Source: JBEEJZ01 sp046046915 (lineage in GTDB: Bacteria; Pseudomonadota; Gammaproteobacteria; Burkholderiales; Burkholderiaceae_C). Taken from it: a stretch of 44,084 bases of DNA. Under the pieces are notes generated by a model. The model searched no databases. It was not told the origin of the DNA and was given only the letters and a program-made list of their open reading frames with translations. Position numbers and translations under genes: made by a program. Below are positions 1 to 8,145 of this stretch, piece by piece. Each line of letters starts with the position of its first letter. Position 1 is the stretch's first letter. The stretch spans positions 1-44,084 of the forward strand of contig JBJOIT010000027.1 in assembly GCA_046046915.1 (NCBI GenBank). Direction: 5' to 3'.

Positions 1-1933
1 GACGGTGCGTGAAGGTGCCACGGCCGCAGTCTTCGCCCGACAAGCGCACGGGGTAGCCGCTGGCCACCAGCGAGGCAAAAGCCATGTGCTCGCCCATGCC
101 CCAGTCCACATTGACCTCGCCCCGGCCCATGGCCGCACGGTCGTCATACACCTTCTTGACCAGCTGGTGAGGCGTGACCGACTCGGGAATGGTGGTGATC
201 TTTTCAGCCAGGCGTTTCCACTCGGCCAAAGGAATAGCAGTGTCGCCAGCGTCGGTCCACTTCTTGCCTAGGAAAGGCGCCCAGTCCACGGTGAACTTGG
301 TCTTGAAGTTGGTCAGCACCGGGTCGGTGGTGTTCTTGCCGGCGTCCAGAGCTGCACGGTAGGCCTTGACCATGTCGTCGCCCAGCGACTCACCCAGGCC
401 TTGGGTGGCCAGCTTGTCGGCAAACAGCTTGCGGGTGCCAGGGTGCGCGCCGATTTTCTTGTACATCAGCGGCTGGGTCAGCGCGGGGGTGTCCTGCTCG
501 TTGTGGCCCAACTTGCGGTAGCAAACCACGTCGAGCACCACATCCTTGCGGAAGGTCATGCGGTACTCCAGCGCCAGCTGGGTGGCCAACACTACAGTCT
601 CGGGGTCATCGCCGTTGACGTGCAGTACTGGTGCCTCCACCATCTTGACGATGTCCGTGCAATACACGCTGGAGCGCATGTCGCGGGGGTCAGAGGTGGT
701 GAAACCGATCTGGTTGTTGATGATGATGTGTACCGTGCCGCCAGTGGTGTAGCCACGGGTCTGGGCCAGTGCCAGGGTTTCCTGGTTCACGCCCTGCCCG
801 CCAAAAGCGGAGTCGCCGTGCACCAGCACTGGCAGCACCTGGCTACCGGTGGGGTCACCGCGGCGGTCCATACGGGCACGCACGGAACCTTCAACCACGG
901 GGTTGACGATTTCCAGGTGAGAAGGGTTGAACGCCAGAGACAAGTGCACTGGGCCACCGGCAGTGCTCACATCGGAGCTGAAGCCTTGGTGGTACTTCAC
1001 GTCACCGGCGGGCAGGTCTTCTGGCGCGGTGTGGTCAAACTCTGCGAACAGGTCAGCCGGCAGCTTGCCCATGGTGTTGACCAGCACATTCAGGCGGCCG
1101 CGGTGGGCCATGCCGATCACCACTTCTTGCACGCCCTTGGCGCCAGCAGCCTGGATCAGCTCGTCCATGGCAGCAATGAAGCTCTCGCCACCTTCAAGAG
1201 AGAAACGTTTTTGGCCGACGTACTTGGTGTGCAAGTAACGCTCCAGGCCTTCGGCAGCGGTCAGGCGGTCGAGGATCTGCTTTTTCTTGTCAGCATTGAA
1301 GCTGGGCTTGCTGCGGATGCTCTCGAGCTTTTGCTGCCACCAGCGCTTTTCAGCCTGCTCGGTGGTGTACATGTACTCGGCGCCCAGCGTGCCGCAATAG
1401 GTTTCGCGCAGCGCATTGAGCAGCTCGCGCAGGCTCATGCGGTCTTTGCCGAAGAAGGTGTTGCTGGCGTCAAACACCGTTTCCTGATCGGCGTCAGTGA
1501 AACCGTAGAAAGCGGGGTCCAGCTCAGGGATGGCGGGGCGCTCGGTGCGCTTGAGGGGATCAAGATCGGCCCAACGCTGGCCCACGTTGCGGTAAGCGGA
1601 AATCAGCTGCTGCACTGCAGTGCGCTTGCGACCCATTTCGGCGTCGGCACTGGCCACCACCACTTTGGTGCCGCCTGCTTTGGCGCGTTCGGCAAATGCA
1701 TTGATGACAGGCATGTGCGGCACGTCTTTGGCGTTGGAGCCATCAACGGCAGGCAGGTACTGCATCGAATCGAAGTAGTCGCGCCAGGAATCAGGCACGC
1801 TGCCGGGATTGGCCAGGTAGTTTTCGTACATCTCTTCGACATAGGGCGCATTGCCGCCGAAGAGGTAGGTGTTGCTGGCGTATGCGCCGTAAATCGACGC
1901 AGGGGTCGTCTTGTTAGACGTGTTCTCACTCAT
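1..1933 (-). CDS. sucA: 2-oxoglutarate dehydrogenase E1 component, 5' part (runs off the left edge)
   Basis: This is the thiamine-diphosphate E1 subunit of the TCA-cycle 2-oxoglutarate dehydrogenase complex, which decarboxylates 2-oxoglutarate and passes succinyl groups to E2 (SucB). About 644 N-terminal residues of a family usually 930-960 long are present; the C-terminus and any sucB lie beyond base 1. Visible family blocks include the N-terminal SNTYLFGGNAPYVEEMY-like helix that docks the complex, the GMAHRGRLNVL block, HGDSAFGGQGVNQE, and the cofactor block IIINNQIGFTT. The ATG at 1933 reads MSENTSNKTTP and follows a GGAGG ribosome site 10 nt upstream. That site sits directly behind a stem-loop, see the leader entry. 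prpE ends 160 bases upstream on the same strand. Identity is secure. Confidence 0.96.
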   Translation of the reverse strand, partial: MSENTSNKTTPASIYGAYASNTYLFGGNAPYVEEMYENYLANPGSVPDSWRDYFDSMQYLPAVDGSNAKDVPHMPVINAFAERAKAGGTKVVVASADAEMGRKRTAVQQLISAYRNVGQRWADLDPLKRTERPAIPELDPAFYGFTDADQETVFDASNTFFGKDRMSLRELLNALRETYCGTLGAEYMYTTEQAEKRWWQQKLESIRSKPSFNADKKKQILDRLTAAEGLERYLHTKYVGQKRFSLEGGESFIAAMDELIQAAGAKGVQEVVIGMAHRGRLNVLVNTMGKLPADLFAEFDHTAPEDLPAGDVKYHQGFSSDVSTAGGPVHLSLAFNPSHLEIVNPVVEGSVRARMDRRGDPTGSQVLPVLVHGDSAFGGQGVNQETLALAQTRGYTTGGTVHIIINNQIGFTTSDPRDMRSSVYCTDIVKMVEAPVLHVNGDDPETVVLATQLALEYRMTFRKDVVLDVVCYRKLGHNEQDTPALTQPLMYKKIGAHPGTRKLFADKLATQGLGESLGDDMVKAYRAALDAGKNTTDPVLTNFKTKFTVDWAPFLGKKWTDAGDTAIPLAEWKRLAEKITTIPESVTPHQLVKKVYDDRAAMGRGEVNVDWGMGEHMAFASLVASGYPVRLSGEDCGRGTFTHR

Positions 1934-2080
1934 TTTCCGCTGACCTCCGTTTCCCTTGAGGAAACATTAGCTGGTTAAAGCTTGTGTTGATTAACCTTCC
2001 GCGGCACGGCTGAACCGATTGGCGGATGCGACTGTGGCTGGGGAAGGGCCTAGATGCATCCGCGATTGTGCCATCGAAAG
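1934..2080 (-). promoter_or_regulatory. structured 5' leader of sucA (candidate sucA RNA motif)
   Basis: Read on the minus strand, the leader has two clear helices. One is GCGGATGC (2063-2056) pairing with GCATCCGC (2029-2022) across a 26-nt loop. The other is GTTTCC-TCAAG-GGAAAC (1965-1949), which ends against the GGAGG ribosome site (1948-1944). A conserved 'sucA RNA' has been described in the 5' UTRs of sucA genes of Burkholderiales, with stems near the ribosome site, and the position here fits. I cannot run the covariance model, so membership in that family is inference. The helices themselves are visible. Confidence 0.6.
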
Positions 2081-2094
2081 AAGAGGATGACCAG

Positions 2095-3990
2095 TTAGCC
2101 GGCCACGATGTCTTTGACTTGCTGCAGAGCGGCGGGGTCATCCATGGTGGACAGATCGCCGGGATCGCGGCCTTCGCACACCGCCTGCAGGGCCCTGCGT
2201 AGCAACTTGCCGCTGCGGGTTTTGGGCAAAACACCCACAAAGTGCACGCGTGCGGGTCGAGCCACAGCGCCCAGGTCGCCGTCGACCACTTTCATGATCT
2301 CGCCTTCCAGCTTGAGGCGGGCAGCTTGCTCGGAATATGCCGCAGGGTCTTTGAGCACAGCAAACGCCATGGCCACCTGGCCCTTGAGGTTGTCTGCCAC
2401 GCCGACCACGGCAACTTCTGCCACTGCGGCGTGCGAGGAAATGCTTTCCTCGATTTCACGGGTGCCCAAACGGTGACCGGCCACGTTGATCACGTCGTCG
2501 GTACGGCCCAGGATGAAGTAATAACCGTCTTCGTCGCGGATGCCCCAGTCAAAGGTGCTGTAGACCTGCTTGCCGGGAATGCTGCTCCAGTAGGTTTTAA
2601 CGAAGCGCTCGTCATCACGCCATACGGTTTGCAGGCAACCTGGGGGCAAGGGGCCCTCGATGGTGACCACACCCTTTTGGTTGGCGCCGACCAGTTCTTC
2701 ACCGGTGCTCTCGTCGATGAGCTTGACGTTGTAGCCGTACATGGCAATGCCGGGGCTACCAAACTTGCTGCTGGCGCGCTCAACACCGTTGGCCAAGGAC
2801 AAGATCGGCCAGCCGGTTTCGGTTTGCCAGTAGTTATCGATGATGGGCACGTTTAGCTCGTCGCTGATCCACTGCGCTGTGGGCTGATCGAGCGGCTCGC
2901 CGGCCAAGTACAACGCCTTGAGGCTGGAGATGTCGTATTTCTTGAGCAGGGCCGGGTCCTGCTTCTTGAGCACACGCACCGCCGTGGGGGCCGAGAACAT
3001 GCGGGTGACCTTGTACTTCTCGACCAGGCTCCACCAGATGCCGGCGTCCGGACGGGTGGGCAGGCCCTCGTACATGATGGTGGCCATGCCTGCGATCAGA
3101 GGCCCGTAAATGATGTAGCTATGCCCCACCACCCAGCCGATGTCGCTGGTCGAGAAATAGGTCTCGCCGGCACGCGCTTCAAAGATGTGCTGCATGCTGG
3201 CCGCCAGGGCCACGGCGTAACCGCCGGTGTCGCGCTGCACGCCCTTGGGCTTGCCGGTGGTGCCCGAGGTGTACAGGGTGTAGCTGGTGTGCGTGGAGTC
3301 CACCCACTCGCAGGGCACGACCGCGTCGATATGCTTGGCGCGCAGGGTCGCCCAATCATGGTCGCGACCCGCCACCAACTCCATGGGCGACAGATGACGG
3401 TTGACCAGCAAGACCGCCTCAGGCTTGTGGCTGGACAGGCGAATCGCTTCGTCCAGCAGCGGCTTGTAGGGCACGCCCTTGCCGCCACGGGAGCCGGCGT
3501 CAGCACTGACGATCACTCGCGGCTGGGCGTCGTCGATACGCGAAGCCAAAGAACCTGATGCAAAGCCACCGAACACCACCGAGTGGATGGCGCCGATGCG
3601 AGTGCAGGCCAGCATGGCAAAAGCGGCCTCGGCGATCATGGGCATGTAGATCAAAACACGATCGCCTTTTTGCACCCCCAGATCCTTGAGGGTGGCCGCC
3701 ATGCGCTGCACTTCGGCATGCAGCTCGCGGAAGGAATAGGTTTTTTCGGTGTCGGTCTCGGTGGAGACAAAGATCAGCGCGGCATCATCAGGACGTGTGG
3801 CCAAGTGTCGGTCCACCGCGTTGTGACACAGGTTGGTGGTACCACCCACAAACCACTTGGCAAACGGCGGGTTGCTGTAGTCGCAAATTTGCTGGGGCGG
3901 CGTGTGCCAATCGATCAGGGCAGATTGCTCGGCCCAAAAGGCGTCGCGCTCGGTCAGTGAACGACTGTGAAAGTCTGCGTAAGTGCTCAA
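2095..3990 (-). CDS. prpE: propionyl-CoA synthetase (acyl-CoA synthetase, ANL family)
   Basis: The enzyme activates propionate (and probably acetate or acrylate) with ATP and CoA through an acyl-adenylate. At 631 aa it matches PrpE length. The Acs/PrpE N-terminal domain begins near residue 8. The P-loop-like TSGTTGKPKG lies near residue 245, the adenylation motif DNYWQTETGWP near 390, and the hinge/C-terminal block GRTDDVINVAGHRLGTREIE near 495. The C-terminal acetylation-type lysine is in PKTRSGKLLRR. The start is a TTG at 3990, chosen because GAGGAG lies 7 nt upstream and no in-frame ATG occurs before residue 90. It is transcribed toward sucA. PrpE rather than AcsA is preferred from the DNYWQTETGWPI block, and substrate preference is not proven. 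Confidence 0.9.
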   Translation of the reverse strand: MSTYADFHSRSLTERDAFWAEQSALIDWHTPPQQICDYSNPPFAKWFVGGTTNLCHNAVDRHLATRPDDAALIFVSTETDTEKTYSFRELHAEVQRMAATLKDLGVQKGDRVLIYMPMIAEAAFAMLACTRIGAIHSVVFGGFASGSLASRIDDAQPRVIVSADAGSRGGKGVPYKPLLDEAIRLSSHKPEAVLLVNRHLSPMELVAGRDHDWATLRAKHIDAVVPCEWVDSTHTSYTLYTSGTTGKPKGVQRDTGGYAVALAASMQHIFEARAGETYFSTSDIGWVVGHSYIIYGPLIAGMATIMYEGLPTRPDAGIWWSLVEKYKVTRMFSAPTAVRVLKKQDPALLKKYDISSLKALYLAGEPLDQPTAQWISDELNVPIIDNYWQTETGWPILSLANGVERASSKFGSPGIAMYGYNVKLIDESTGEELVGANQKGVVTIEGPLPPGCLQTVWRDDERFVKTYWSSIPGKQVYSTFDWGIRDEDGYYFILGRTDDVINVAGHRLGTREIEESISSHAAVAEVAVVGVADNLKGQVAMAFAVLKDPAAYSEQAARLKLEGEIMKVVDGDLGAVARPARVHFVGVLPKTRSGKLLRRALQAVCEGRDPGDLSTMDDPAALQQVKDIVAG

Positions 3991-4093
3991 CTGTGTCTCC
4001 TCGGGCCGTGAATTCGGAACGGGTCCAGGCCGTCAACCCTTATTTGAATTCATAATTATTCATGAGGGCCTTGCGAGAAGCTGACTGTTCAGG

Positions 4094-4116
4094 GCCGAGG
4101 ACAAACCCGCCTCGGC
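4094..4116. terminator. GC-rich hairpin between prpE and the isochorismatase gene
   Basis: GCCGAGG at 4094-4100 pairs perfectly with CCTCGGC at 4110-4116 across a 9-nt loop. It lies just after the stop of the minus-strand hydrolase gene. There is no clear T-run on either side, so it may be a weak or Rho-assisted terminator or only a transcript-end hairpin. Confidence 0.35.
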
Positions 4117-4128
4117 GACTGAAAGAAA

Positions 4129-4731
4129 CTATTTGATCAGGGCTTGAACGGCTTTGAACTGTGGATGCTCCGCAGTACGCAGCCACTCAAAAATAACCAT
4201 CTCGGTGGTCACCAGCTCGGCACCAGCACCGGCCAGGCGGTCAAAGGCGGCATCACGATTGCGCTCGGTACGTGAGCTGCAGGCGTCCGTCACCACCCAC
4301 ACATCAAACTCGTCTTCTAGCAAATCAAGCGCCGTCTGGAGCAGGCAGACATGGGCCTCGCACCCGGCAATGACGATGGTGTTGCGCTCAGCTGTGTTGG
4401 TCGTCGGCTTTTGCAGGTGCTTGGGCAGGCTGCGAGCGTTGCCGGCTACGGGTTTGGCGGGCGGCCGCAACCATTCCCCCAAGCCCTCTTCCACCGCACT
4501 GAAGTGCATCTTGCTCAGGGTTTGCTTGCACAGGCTGCGTAGCTCGGGCGCGTTCTCACCCAGTTTGGAAGGGTTTTGCTCGGTGCCCCAAACCGGCAAG
4601 GTCAGCAGGTGCGCCGCCTGACCCAGGCGCGCAGCATTGGCCAGCACCAGGGGGCCTTCAAAAATGGCGGGCATGAGCCGGGTTTGGTAATCGACCAGAA
4701 CAAGTTGGGATTCAGCGGCATCAAGCAGCAT
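4129..4731 (-). CDS. isochorismatase-family cysteine hydrolase
   Basis: A 200-aa cytoplasmic hydrolase of the isochorismatase/nicotinamidase fold. The family's catalytic triad can be read as Asp14 (LVLVDYQ), Lys74 (LSKMHFSA) and Cys129 (GCEAHVCLLQTA). The cis-peptide block before the Cys (VIAGCEAHVC) is intact. The general subgroup resembles YcaC-type hydrolases and the substrate cannot be named. An open frame extends further upstream to 4803, but the ATG at 4731 aligns with the family N-terminus (MLLDAAESQLVLVDYQ) and has AGAAAG at ribosome-site distance. It is divergent from the AbfD/HpaB-fold gene, separated by about 130 bases, and may share its regulation. Confidence 0.85.
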   Translation of the reverse strand: MLLDAAESQLVLVDYQTRLMPAIFEGPLVLANAARLGQAAHLLTLPVWGTEQNPSKLGENAPELRSLCKQTLSKMHFSAVEEGLGEWLRPPAKPVAGNARSLPKHLQKPTTNTAERNTIVIAGCEAHVCLLQTALDLLEDEFDVWVVTDACSSRTERNRDAAFDRLAGAGAELVTTEMVIFEWLRTAEHPQFKAVQALIK

Positions 4732-4864
4732 GGTTGGCTTTCTAAATTCGTGTGGGATGAAGCAACGCCGAATTAAACCCCAGAGGAGAGCCCGGTGACA
4801 CATTGCGATAGAGTCATTTGCCCGAGCGCCAACCCATCAGACACAAGCCAAGGATCGCAAATCG

Positions 4865-6505
4865 ATGAACACCGCTGACGACACCGCTTACCTCATGTCC
4901 GGTCAAGACTACCGGGAATCGCTGCGCCGCTATCGCCCCCGGGTGTTTCTGGATGGGCAGGCCGTGGCCAGCGTTGCCGACGAGCCCGGGTTTCAGCCCG
5001 GCATCAATGCGGTGGCGCTCACCTACGACTACGCACGGGAATCGCGCTACGCCAAATTGATGACGGCGGTCCAAGGCAGCAGCGGCAGACTTGTCAACCG
5101 GCTCAGCCACATCAACACCAGCTCAGGTGACCTGCTCAACAAACTTGAGGCCGTCCGACTGGTGTGCCAGGAAACCGGTTGCGCCCAGCGCTACCTGACG
5201 CACGATGCGCTCAACGCCATCGCCCAGGTCAGTGCGCGCATAGACGATGCCCGGGGCACGACCGACCATAGGGAACGTTTCCAGGCCTATCTGCATCGCG
5301 TGCAAGACGAAGACCTGACCCTGGGCGTGGCCATGACCGATGCCAAGGGTGACCGCAGCAAGCGCCCTCACGAGCAGGCCAACCCCGACACCTATGTGCA
5401 TATCGTTGAGCGCAACGCGGTGCACAACGGCCAGCGCGGCATTGTGATTTCAGGCACCAAGGCCATCGTGACCGGTGCACCCTACATGCATGAGCTACTG
5501 GTGATGCCGTGCCGCAACATGGGGCCGGCAGACGCAGACTTTGCTGTGTGCTGTGCGGTGCCCATCGATGCACCCGGGCTGACCATCGTCGCCCGCCCGG
5601 CTGGCCGCCCCGGCGAAAAAACCGAACATGGCGCAGCGCTCTTCAGCCGCAAATACGGGCAAAGCACGGGGGTGTGCATCTTCGACCGCGTGTTTGTGCC
5701 CATGGAACGGGTTTTTTACGCTGGTGAGTGGGAGCACTCGGGCCACCTCACTTACTCGTACGCCACCCACCACCGGCACAGCTGCATCGGGGCGCGGGCC
5801 GGTTTTGGCGATTTGCTCATCGGTGCGGGCGCCCTCATGTGCGAGGCCAACGGTTTTGACCCGGCCAAAGAAAGTCATCTGCGCGAGCAAATGGTGGAGC
5901 TCATCACCATCACCGAGAGCTTTTTTGCCTGCGGTGTGGCGGCCAGCGTGTATGCCAAGGTCGACGAGCACAGCCACACCTTCATGCCCGACCCCGTGTT
6001 CTCCAACATCGGCAAACTGCTGCTGGCCACCAAAATTTACGACATGCACCGCATTGCACACTACGTGAGCGGCGGCCTGATCGTGACCTTGCCCGGCCCG
6101 GACGAAGACCACAACCCCGAAACAGCGGCCCGACTGTCGGATGTACTGCGCGCCAACCCTGACATCCCCTACGAGCAACGGATCGAAACTGCGCGCTTCC
6201 TTGAAGACCTGACGGCCAGTTACCAGGGCGGCTGGTACAGCGTGATCAGTTTGCATGGCGGTGGCTCTCCGGCCGCCATGAAACAAGAGATTTACCGCAA
6301 CTACCCGGTGGGCAGCAAGGTTGAGCTGGTCGAGCGCCTGCTGGAACGCGGCGTGACCCAGGAAGACCCCAAACGGCCCATCACCCAAAACCGCCAGCCC
6401 GGCAAGTGCTGCGATACCGGCTGCACTGTGCCAGGGCAGCCGATCATGGTGGACTTGCCTGCCGTGGAGGGCACCCTGCCCTCGCGGCGCTCGTCTGGCG
6501 CTTGA
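4865..6505 (+). CDS. AbfD/HpaB-fold flavoprotein (4-hydroxyphenylacetate 3-monooxygenase / 4-hydroxybutyryl-CoA dehydratase superfamily)
   Basis: A 546-aa flavoprotein of the acyl-CoA-dehydrogenase-like fold shared by HpaB hydroxylases and 4-hydroxybutyryl-CoA dehydratase (AbfD). The C-terminal SLHGGGSPAAMKQEI block and overall length favour the AbfD side. In the clostridial AbfD, the [4Fe-4S] cluster is held by Cys99, Cys103, His292 and Cys299. By my alignment these are Cys106, Tyr110, His303 and Ala310 here, so two of three Cys ligands are missing, and Cys307 falls where Tyr296 sits. A radical dehydratase mechanism is therefore doubtful and a hydroxylase or isomerase role more likely. The last 50 residues carry a short CCDTGC cluster. 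Start ATG at 4865. It sits between the isochorismatase-fold hydrolase gene and acuI. Confidence 0.75.
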   Translation: MNTADDTAYLMSGQDYRESLRRYRPRVFLDGQAVASVADEPGFQPGINAVALTYDYARESRYAKLMTAVQGSSGRLVNRLSHINTSSGDLLNKLEAVRLVCQETGCAQRYLTHDALNAIAQVSARIDDARGTTDHRERFQAYLHRVQDEDLTLGVAMTDAKGDRSKRPHEQANPDTYVHIVERNAVHNGQRGIVISGTKAIVTGAPYMHELLVMPCRNMGPADADFAVCCAVPIDAPGLTIVARPAGRPGEKTEHGAALFSRKYGQSTGVCIFDRVFVPMERVFYAGEWEHSGHLTYSYATHHRHSCIGARAGFGDLLIGAGALMCEANGFDPAKESHLREQMVELITITESFFACGVAASVYAKVDEHSHTFMPDPVFSNIGKLLLATKIYDMHRIAHYVSGGLIVTLPGPDEDHNPETAARLSDVLRANPDIPYEQRIETARFLEDLTASYQGGWYSVISLHGGGSPAAMKQEIYRNYPVGSKVELVERLLERGVTQEDPKRPITQNRQPGKCCDTGCTVPGQPIMVDLPAVEGTLPSRRSSGA

Positions 6506-6508
6506 GAA

Positions 6509-7489
6509 TCAGGCGCGGGTCTTCACCACAACACGGCCACGCACCTGGCCATCCATCAACTGCTGGGCTTTGCTGATGGCATCGCTCAGTAGCACCTCCT
6601 CGATCATGGTCTCGAGCAAGGCAAGGTCCAGATCACGCGCCAGGCGGTCCCAGGCTCGCTGGCGTTTGGCCAGTGGTGCCATCACCGAATCCACACCTGC
6701 CAGGGTCACACCCCGCAAAATAAAAGGCATGACCGTGGTGGGCAAGTCCATGCCCTGGGCCAAGCCGCAGGCTGCCACCACACCACCGTAGCGTGTTTGC
6801 GCCAAGGCATTGGCCAGCGTATGGGAACCTACGGCATCGACCACACCAGCCCAGCGCTCTTTTTGAAATGGCTTGCCGGGCGCCGACAGAGTGGCACGGT
6901 CTACGATGCTGCTGGCCCCCAGTGCCTTGAGATAAGCCTCCTCAGACGCCTTGCCGGTTGCCGCCACGACCGTGTAGCCCAAACGCCCCAACAGAGCGAT
7001 GGCCACGCTGCCCACGCCCCCAGTCGCGCCCGTAACCAACACCTCGCCTGAGGCTGGGGTCACGCCGTGATCTTCTAGCGCCAGAACGCACAGCATGGCG
7101 GTGTAGCCCGCCGTGCCGATGGCCATGGCCTGGCGTGACGTGAAGGCAGATGGCAGCTTCACCAGCCAGTCCCCCTTGAGACGGGCTTTTTCAGCCAGGC
7201 AGCCCCAGTGGGTTTCGCCCACGCCCCAACCGTTGTGCACAAAAGTGTCACCTGGCTTCCACGCAGGGTGGCTGGACTCCAGCACGGTACCGGCACCGTC
7301 AATGCCTGCCACCATGGGCCAGCTGCGCACCACCGGGCTACGGTTGCAGATGGCCAGGCCGTCCTTGTAATTCAGGGTTGAATAGTCCACTGAAACCGTC
7401 ACATCGCCCGCGGGCAATCGGGACTCATCCACCGGCTGGACGGAAGCCGTGAAGCCGTCTGTGTTGTCAAGTAGCAGTGCTTGGAACAT
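6509..7489 (-). CDS. acuI: acrylyl-CoA reductase / YhdH-type quinone oxidoreductase
   Basis: A medium-chain dehydrogenase/reductase without zinc, 326 aa, of the AcuI/YhdH group that reduces acrylyl-CoA to propionyl-CoA with NADPH. The typical N-terminal block VDYSTLNYKDGLAI is present near residue 35, PMVAGIDGAGTV near 58, HWGCLAEKARL near 93, and the nucleotide-binding VTGATGGVGSVA near 150. The C-terminal VRGRVVVK is also typical of the group. The ATG at 7489 has GAGGAG 6 nt upstream. It ends 4 bases from the stop of the convergent AbfD-fold gene. With prpE nearby, a role in handling C3 acids (acrylate, 3-hydroxypropionate, propionate) is reasonable but inferred. Confidence 0.85.
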   Translation of the reverse strand: MFQALLLDNTDGFTASVQPVDESRLPAGDVTVSVDYSTLNYKDGLAICNRSPVVRSWPMVAGIDGAGTVLESSHPAWKPGDTFVHNGWGVGETHWGCLAEKARLKGDWLVKLPSAFTSRQAMAIGTAGYTAMLCVLALEDHGVTPASGEVLVTGATGGVGSVAIALLGRLGYTVVAATGKASEEAYLKALGASSIVDRATLSAPGKPFQKERWAGVVDAVGSHTLANALAQTRYGGVVAACGLAQGMDLPTTVMPFILRGVTLAGVDSVMAPLAKRQRAWDRLARDLDLALLETMIEEVLLSDAISKAQQLMDGQVRGRVVVKTRA

Positions 7490-7580
7490 GCTGTCTCCTC
7501 TAAAAATCTCTTGTAAATCAGGGGCTTACCAACACCTCACTAGAATGGGGTTTGTCCAATCTCATGAACATCGGAACCCT

Positions 7581-8123
7581 ATGCTACCTGTGGTGCGAAT
7601 ACTTGCCTTGACGTCGGCCCTTTGGCTGGCAGCGGGCACGCACGCACAAACGGTGACCACCCAGGACGACATCGCACGCTTTCTGACTGAACGCGGCCTG
7701 ATGGGACAGCTGGAGCAGGCCCGGCAAACCATGAGTGATAGGGCGTCAGAACTGGTGGTCAACGCCATGGGTTTTTTGGGCGTGCCCTACAAGCGCGGGG
7801 GCAGCAGCGCCGAAACCGGCTTTGACTGCAGTGGTTTTGTACGTGCCATTTTTGAGCAAACCATCGGCCAAGTGTTGCCCCGCAAAGCTGAGCAGCAAGC
7901 CGCAGCGACCGAGCACATCGAAAAACCAGACCTGAAGCCCGGCGATCTGGTGTTTTTCAACACCATGCGCCGTGCCTTCAGTCACGTGGGCATCTATGTG
8001 GGCGATGGCAAATTCATCCACTCACCCAAGCCGGGTTCCGAAGTTCGGGTGGAAGACATGACCAAGAGCTACTGGGCACGTCGTTTTGACGGCGCCCGGC
8101 GAGTGAAGGCAGCTCAGGAATAA
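7581..8123 (+). CDS. secreted NlpC/P60 family peptidoglycan hydrolase
   Basis: A 180-aa protein with a cleavable signal peptide (hydrophobic residues 5-18, likely cut after THA at 22) and one C-terminal NlpC/P60 domain. The catalytic Cys83 is in GFDCSGFV. His135 (FSHVGIYVGDG) and the downstream polar residue region around His147 complete the papain-like site. The family cleaves stem-peptide bonds in the periplasm. An open frame extends upstream to 7449, but ATG 7581 is chosen because it places the signal peptide at the N-terminus. The nearby ribosome site is weak (GGAA). It is divergent from acuI with about 90 bases between. Confidence 0.88.
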   Translation: MLPVVRILALTSALWLAAGTHAQTVTTQDDIARFLTERGLMGQLEQARQTMSDRASELVVNAMGFLGVPYKRGGSSAETGFDCSGFVRAIFEQTIGQVLPRKAEQQAAATEHIEKPDLKPGDLVFFNTMRRAFSHVGIYVGDGKFIHSPKPGSEVRVEDMTKSYWARRFDGARRVKAAQE

Positions 8124-8145
8124 GCCCCGCCAGGTCTGCATCTCC

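Noticed and set aside
401..1978. A 525-codon open frame on the plus strand opposite sucA
   Set aside because: It mirrors codon positions of sucA, has no recognisable domain, and the opposite strand reads as a conserved enzyme throughout.
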